Shown here in pieces: positions 13,680-17,132 of a stretch of 17,132 bases of DNA. Every line of letters starts with the position of its first letter. Position 1 is the first letter of the stretch. Position numbers and translations under genes: made by a program. A model generated the notes under the pieces. That model had not been told where the DNA came from. It saw nothing but the letters and a program-made list of their open reading frames with translations, and made no database searches. The stretch is taken from the NCBI RefSeq assembly GCF_031426495.1, contig NZ_JANPLK010000008.1, positions 1-17,132 of the forward strand, read 5' to 3'. Source of the stretch: Gemmatimonas sp. (GTDB lineage Bacteria; Gemmatimonadota; Gemmatimonadetes; Gemmatimonadales; Gemmatimonadaceae).

Positions 13680-15899
13680 TCAGGCGAGCTCGAACCGGTC
13701 CAGGTTCATCACCTTGGTCCACGCGGCCACGAAGTCCTGCACGAACTTCGCCGTGGCATCGCTCTGTGCGTACACCTCGGCTACCGCACGCAGCTCCGAG
13801 TTCGAACCGAAAATCAGGTCCACACGCGTCGCCGTGTACTTCACATCACCGGTCGCCCGGTCGCGCCCTTCAAACAGATCGCCCGCCTCCGACAGCGGCT
13901 TCCACGCGGTGCTCATGTCGAGCAGGTTCACGAAGAAGTCGTTGGTGAGCGTCTCAGGACGGTCGGTGAATACGCCGTGCTTCGACTGACCGTGGTTCGC
14001 GTTCAGCACGCGCAGTCCACCCACCAGCGCTGTCATTTCGGGGGCGGTGAGCGTGAGCAGCTGGGCCCTGTCGACCAAGAGCTCTTCGGCGGGCACGGTA
14101 AAGGCGTTCTGCTGATAATTGCGGAAGCCGTCGACCTTCGGCTCGAGCACATCGTATGCGTGCACATCCGTCTGTTCCTGCAACGCATCCATGCGTCCGG
14201 GAGTGAACGGCACGTTGAGGTGATGCCCGGCGTTGGCCGCCGCCTGCTCAATCGCGGCGCATCCGCCAAGCACGATGAGGTCAGCGATCGATACCTGCTT
14301 CCCGCTGGTCTGCGAAGCGTTGAACTGCTGCTGAATCGTCTCGTAGATCTCGAGCGCGCGGGCGAGCTTCACCGGCTGATTCACGTCCCAGTTCTTGGCC
14401 GGCTCCAACCGAATGCGCGAACCATTGGCACCGCCTCGCTTGTCGGAGCCGCGGAACGTCGACGCAGACGCCCACGCGGTGGCGACCAGCTGCCCGATCG
14501 AAAGGCCTGAGGCCAGGATGGTGGTCTTGAGCGCGGCAATGTCCTGCGCATCGACCAGCGGGTGGTTCAGCGCCGGAATGGGATCCTGCCAGATCAGTAC
14601 TTCGGACGGCACGAGCGCGCCGAGATAGCGCGCGCGCGGCCCCATGTCACGGTGCGTGAGCTTGAACCACGCGCGGGCGTAGGCGTCGGCCAGCTGATCG
14701 GGGTTTTCGTGGTAACGCTTCGAAATGGCCAAATACGCTGGATCGACGCGGAGCGCGATGTCGGTCGTCGCCATCATCGGCGCGTGTCGCTTGGCCGGAT
14801 TGTGGGCGTCGGGCACCGTCGTCGCGGCGGCGGGGTCGGTCGGCGTCCACTGGTGCGCGCCGGCCGGGCTCTTGGTGAGCTGCCACTCGTAGCCGAAGAG
14901 CGTGTCGAAGTAGCCGGTGTCCCACTTGATCGGATTGGGCGTCCAGGCACCCTCAACACCACTGGTGATGGTGTGCTCGCCCTTGCCGCTGCCGAACGCG
15001 TTCTTCCAGCCAAGCCCCTGTTCGTCGATGCTGGCGCCTTCGGGCTCGACACCGACCAATGCTTCGGGGCCGGCGCCGTGTGCCTTCCCAAAGGTGTGGC
15101 CACCGGCAATGAGGGCGACGGTTTCTTCGTCGTTCATCGCCATGCGCGCGAAAGTCTCACGGATATCGCGAGCCGACGCCATCGGGTCGGGATTGCCGTT
15201 CGGCCCCTGCGGATTCACATAGATCAGGCCCATCTGCACGGCCGCCAACGGCTGCTCGAGCTCGCGATCGCCCGTGTAGCGCTGGTCGCCCAGCCACTCG
15301 GTCTCGGAACCCCAGTAAATGTCTTCCTGCGGCTCCCACACGTCGGCGCGACCACCGGCAAAGCCGAAGGTCGTGAAGCCCATCGACTCCATCGCGACGT
15401 TGCCGGTGAGCACCATCAAGTCGGCCCAGGAAATCTTCTGGCCGTACTTCTGCTTAATGGGCCACAGCAGACGACGGGCCTTGTCGAGATTGCCGTTGTC
15501 CGGCCAGCTGTTGAGCGGCGCGAAGCGCTGCGTGCCGGCGGAAGCACCGCCACGACCATCAGCCGTGCGATACGTGCCGGCGGCGTGCCACGCCATGCGC
15601 ACAAAGAACGGCCCGTAGTGCCCGTAGTCGGCCGGCCACCAGTCCTGCGAATCGGTCATGAGCGCGGTGAGGTCCTTCCGCACCGCTTCGATGTCGAGCG
15701 ACTTGAACGCGTCGGCATAGCTGAAGCCAGCGCCGAGCGGATCCGAGAGCGAGGAATGCTGACGAAGAATTCCGACGTTGAGCGCGTTCGGCCACCAGTC
15801 ACGATTCGATCGACCGCGCCGTGCGGTCTTGCTTTCGACAGCGACTGCGCCGTGCATCACCGGACACTTGCCCGCGCCCTCTCCATCCATGCCTTCCAT
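13680..15899 (-). CDS. katG: Catalase-peroxidase KatG
   Basis: This 739-residue protein has the usual length for bacterial KatG and both fused peroxidase-like halves. The distal heme site VRMAWHAAGTYR gives R101, W104 and H105. The adduct that confers catalase activity is intact: W104, Y227 in GLIYVNPQGPNG, and M253 in RMAMNDEE. The heme-ligating proximal histidine is H268 in GGHTFGKAHG, with its partner Asp expected in TTDIALRVDP. The start also shows the typical GKCPVMHG. It degrades hydrogen peroxide in the cytoplasm. ATG 15899 has GGGAG six bases upstream. It is divergent from oxyR across 157 bp, with a promoter candidate next to OxyR-like elements, so peroxide induction through OxyR is expected. 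No truncation or odd residue is seen. Confidence 0.98.
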   Translation of the reverse strand: MEGMDGEGAGKCPVMHGAVAVESKTARRGRSNRDWWPNALNVGILRQHSSLSDPLGAGFSYADAFKSLDIEAVRKDLTALMTDSQDWWPADYGHYGPFFVRMAWHAAGTYRTADGRGGASAGTQRFAPLNSWPDNGNLDKARRLLWPIKQKYGQKISWADLMVLTGNVAMESMGFTTFGFAGGRADVWEPQEDIYWGSETEWLGDQRYTGDRELEQPLAAVQMGLIYVNPQGPNGNPDPMASARDIRETFARMAMNDEETVALIAGGHTFGKAHGAGPEALVGVEPEGASIDEQGLGWKNAFGSGKGEHTITSGVEGAWTPNPIKWDTGYFDTLFGYEWQLTKSPAGAHQWTPTDPAAATTVPDAHNPAKRHAPMMATTDIALRVDPAYLAISKRYHENPDQLADAYARAWFKLTHRDMGPRARYLGALVPSEVLIWQDPIPALNHPLVDAQDIAALKTTILASGLSIGQLVATAWASASTFRGSDKRGGANGSRIRLEPAKNWDVNQPVKLARALEIYETIQQQFNASQTSGKQVSIADLIVLGGCAAIEQAAANAGHHLNVPFTPGRMDALQEQTDVHAYDVLEPKVDGFRNYQQNAFTVPAEELLVDRAQLLTLTAPEMTALVGGLRVLNANHGQSKHGVFTDRPETLTNDFFVNLLDMSTAWKPLSEAGDLFEGRDRATGDVKYTATRVDLIFGSNSELRAVAEVYAQSDATAKFVQDFVAAWTKVMNLDRFELA

Positions 15900-15982
15900 C
15901 GCGATCTCCCGATCTTCGCAGCGTTGAATGAGCGGTCTGATTCGCGACCAAGCTCATGGACTATCCCCGTACCGTCTGCTTG

Positions 15983-16011
15983 AGAATACGGCCTCAGCCT
16001 ATAGCCCGCAA
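15983..16011 (-). promoter_or_regulatory. Candidate katG promoter
   Basis: On the minus strand, TTGCGG (16006-16011) is followed after 17 bases by TATTCT (15983-15988), 3 of 6 and 4 of 6 consensus matches. A poor -35 with an activator site just upstream is what an OxyR-activated promoter usually shows. The leader would be about 75 bases. Confidence 0.5.
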
Positions 16012-16048
16012 TGCGATAGATGTTATACAAGCCATAGCTATTGCTTAT
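16001..16048. promoter_or_regulatory. OxyR-type binding elements between katG and oxyR
   Basis: ATAG occurs at 16001, 16016 and 16034. The element ATAGCTATTGCTTAT (16034-16048) fits the ATAG-N7-CTAT half of the OxyR consensus with one mismatch in the CTAT, and ATAGCTAT is itself a palindrome. The other ATAGs lack a good CTAT partner. The stretch borders the katG -35 and runs into the oxyR -10, fitting katG activation and oxyR self-repression. Confidence 0.5.
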
Positions 16049-16051
16049 ACT
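16046..16051 (+). promoter_or_regulatory. Candidate oxyR -10 element, leaderless transcript
   Basis: TATACT (5 of 6 to consensus) ends five bases before the oxyR ATG. Transcription would begin on or next to the start codon, and no Shine-Dalgarno precedes it. An alternative -10, TATACA at 16024-16029, would give a leader of about 20 bases. Confidence 0.4.
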
Positions 16052-16056
16052 TGTGT

Positions 16057-16944
16057 ATGGACACGCTCTTGCTTCGCGCTTTTGTCGAGACCGCCGACGC
16101 TGGGTCATTAAGTCGGGCGGCGCGACTCCTCTCGCTCTCGCAGCCGTCGCTGACCGGGCAGATCCAGCGGCTTGAAACGCACCTGGGTGCGCCGCTGTTC
16201 GACCGGCATGGGCGCGGGGTGTCGCTGACCGACGCGGGGAAAGCCCTGTATCCACGGGCGCGTCGCATTCTCGACGACGTGCGTGATACGGAAGACGCGA
16301 TTCGTCGGGAGGGCGCCGAGGGAACGGGCACGCTGAGTGTCGGCGCCATTCCGACCGTGGCGCCGTACGTGTTGCCGGGGGCCGTGCAGCGGCTGCGATC
16401 GCGTCACCGCGCCATTCGGGTGGAGCTTCGCGAGGACTACAGCGCCGTGCTGGCCAAGCTGCTACTGGACGGTGCACTCGACGTGGTGATTGCTGCGCTG
16501 CCCTATCCCTTCGACCATCTCGATACGGAGTTGCTCGGCACGGACGCTTTGGTGGTGGCCGTCCCGGCATCTCATGCCGCAGCGCGCGCCGGTCGCATTA
16601 CCCTGTCGCAGCTGCGTGACGCGCCCGCCGTCACGCTCGATCCGGCGCATTGTCTCGGTGAACAGGTGGCGGGGTTCTGCTCGAGCCGGCAGGTGTCGCC
16701 GAGTGTGGTGTGTCGCAGTGCGCAGCTGGCGACCGTGCTGGAGCTCGTGGGGGCAGGCGTGGGGATCTCGATCGTGCCGGCGATGGCGGCGGTCCGCCAC
16801 AACACACCGCAGTGCGCGTATGTGCCGCTGGTCGACCACACCCTGCAACGTGAGATCGTGGCCGTGTGGCGACGCGGGGCGGGGCAATCGGCGCCGGCGC
16901 GGGCGTTTGTGGAATGCGTGCGGGACGTGGTGAGGGTAGGGTAG
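16057..16944 (+). CDS. oxyR: LysR-family peroxide sensor OxyR
   Basis: This 295-residue protein has an N-terminal winged helix (LLLRAFVETADAGSLSRAARLLSLSQPSLTGQIQRLE, written here in two parts: LLLRAFVETADAGS and AARLLSLSQPSLTGQ) and a periplasmic-binding-like sensor domain. The sensor carries OxyR-specific motifs: IPTVAPYVLP near residue 97 and HCLGEQVAGFC, in which the two cysteines are residues 199 and 208, the same numbers and spacing as the disulfide pair of E. coli OxyR. ELVGAGVGISIVPAMA follows. Peroxide oxidises Cys199, a disulfide forms and the tetramer activates targets. I chose ATG 16057, where the HTH homology begins; a longer frame from 15928 would add 43 non-homologous residues covering the promoter region. 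It is divergent from katG, its expected main target. Confidence 0.94.
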   Translation: MDTLLLRAFVETADAGSLSRAARLLSLSQPSLTGQIQRLETHLGAPLFDRHGRGVSLTDAGKALYPRARRILDDVRDTEDAIRREGAEGTGTLSVGAIPTVAPYVLPGAVQRLRSRHRAIRVELREDYSAVLAKLLLDGALDVVIAALPYPFDHLDTELLGTDALVVAVPASHAAARAGRITLSQLRDAPAVTLDPAHCLGEQVAGFCSSRQVSPSVVCRSAQLATVLELVGAGVGISIVPAMAAVRHNTPQCAYVPLVDHTLQREIVAVWRRGAGQSAPARAFVECVRDVVRVG

Positions 16945-17003
16945 GGGTTCAGTATTCAGTATTCCGTGAACAGGCGTCGGTCGTCTGACGGCGGCGGATT
17001 CAA
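16945..17003. other. Short non-coding gap between oxyR and the IS edge
   Basis: Contains a 7-bp tandem repeat (TTCAGTA twice, 16948-16961, then TTCCG) flanked by GTTCA...TGAAC. I see no gene and no clear terminator for oxyR. Confidence 0.4.
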
Positions 17004-17043
17004 CCAGTGAGTGCAACAGGGCGTAGTTGCACACACTCACTGG
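17004..17043. repeat. Imperfect inverted repeat at the insertion-sequence edge
   Basis: CCAGTGAGTG (17004-17013) pairs perfectly with CACTCACTGG (17034-17043), and the stem continues with CAAC/GTTG after a 4-base bulge. The right arm probably belongs to the element's terminal repeat, starting around 17023. The left arm is either an inverted partial copy of that end or the target site. Confidence 0.5.
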
Positions 17044-17052
17044 AGCAACGAG

Positions 17053-17132
17053 ATGGTGGAGCGAGGTCGACCGGGGCTATCGAGGGCGGAGAAGAACGTG
17101 GTGTGGGTGCAGTATCGGGCGGGAGCGTCGTT
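17053..17132 (+). CDS. Transposase N-terminus, probably IS30 family, 3' partial
   Basis: Only the first 26 codons are in the window. They read MVERGRPGLSRAEKNVV, then WVQYRAGAS, which resembles the start of IS30-family transposases (GRPG-L-S-E-hydrophobic-W-x-G-x-S, leading into a helix-turn-helix). These enzymes cut and join IS ends with a DDE domain that would lie beyond the window. The start is well supported by GGAG seven bases upstream. The GGAG abuts the inverted repeat at 17004-17043. Another IS family with the same type of N-terminal HTH cannot be excluded. Confidence 0.6.
   Translation, partial: MVERGRPGLSRAEKNVVWVQYRAGAS

Noticed and set aside
14562..15983. Open frame of 473 codons on the plus strand opposite katG
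   Set aside because: Antisense shadow of a certain KatG; Arg/His/Gly-rich with no recognisable fold, and it runs over the katG ribosome-binding site.
15928..16056. Longer oxyR start adding 43 residues
   Set aside because: The extra residues have no similarity to LysR proteins and would cover the ATAG elements and both promoters.

Overview
This window looks like chromosomal DNA from a high-GC, Gram-negative, probably aerobic soil- or water-type bacterium. I infer Gemmatimonadota (Gemmatimonas-like) from gene content, not from a marker gene. The basis is a TolB-propeller/amidohydrolase fusion, a BTAD (SARP-type) regulator with TPRs, a Hanks-type kinase with a large extracytoplasmic TPR region, many small lipoproteins, a 6-bladed propeller lipoprotein and a Tat-exported epimerase. 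There are ten complete genes plus one partial gene at each end. No tRNA, rRNA or CRISPR array is visible.

Layout. Bases 1-2141 (+) hold the 3' part of the amidohydrolase fusion. It converges on a DUF4173-like polytopic membrane protein (minus, 2138-3619), and the two stop codons share one CTAG. The DUF4173 gene has a good promoter candidate with a GTAC-rich palindrome just downstream. Next is a minus-strand lipoprotein (3676-4230), divergent from a SARP/BTAD-TPR regulator (+, about 4336-6162). Two heptamers of SARP-box geometry lie in that divergent gap.

Bases 6289-11761 (+) look like one four-gene operon: an NmrA-type NAD(P)-binding protein, a Ser/Thr kinase overlapping it by ATGA, a small lipoprotein 9 bp later, and a 6-bladed propeller lipoprotein overlapping that by 7 bp. 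A perfect 15-bp dyad precedes the operon. Its likely theme is envelope sensing: a cytoplasmic kinase with an outside TPR domain, plus two lipoproteins made with it.

Bases 11832-15899 are all minus strand: a Tat-signal epimerase/dehydratase, a CHRD-domain lipoprotein and katG. Three strong hairpins separate these genes. katG is divergent from an OxyR-type regulator (+, 16057-16944) whose two redox cysteines fall at exactly residues 199 and 208. The 157-bp gap carries ATAG/CTAT elements and promoter candidates for both genes, so this is a classical peroxide-response pair. oxyR may be leaderless.

The right edge (about 17004-17132) is the start of an insertion sequence, probably IS30 family. Its transposase ribosome-binding site abuts a long inverted repeat. 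I see no clearly new system. The kinase/lipoprotein/propeller operon, the exported NAD-binding epimerase, the structured leader upstream of the CHRD gene and the regulatory palindromes are the parts most worth checking.
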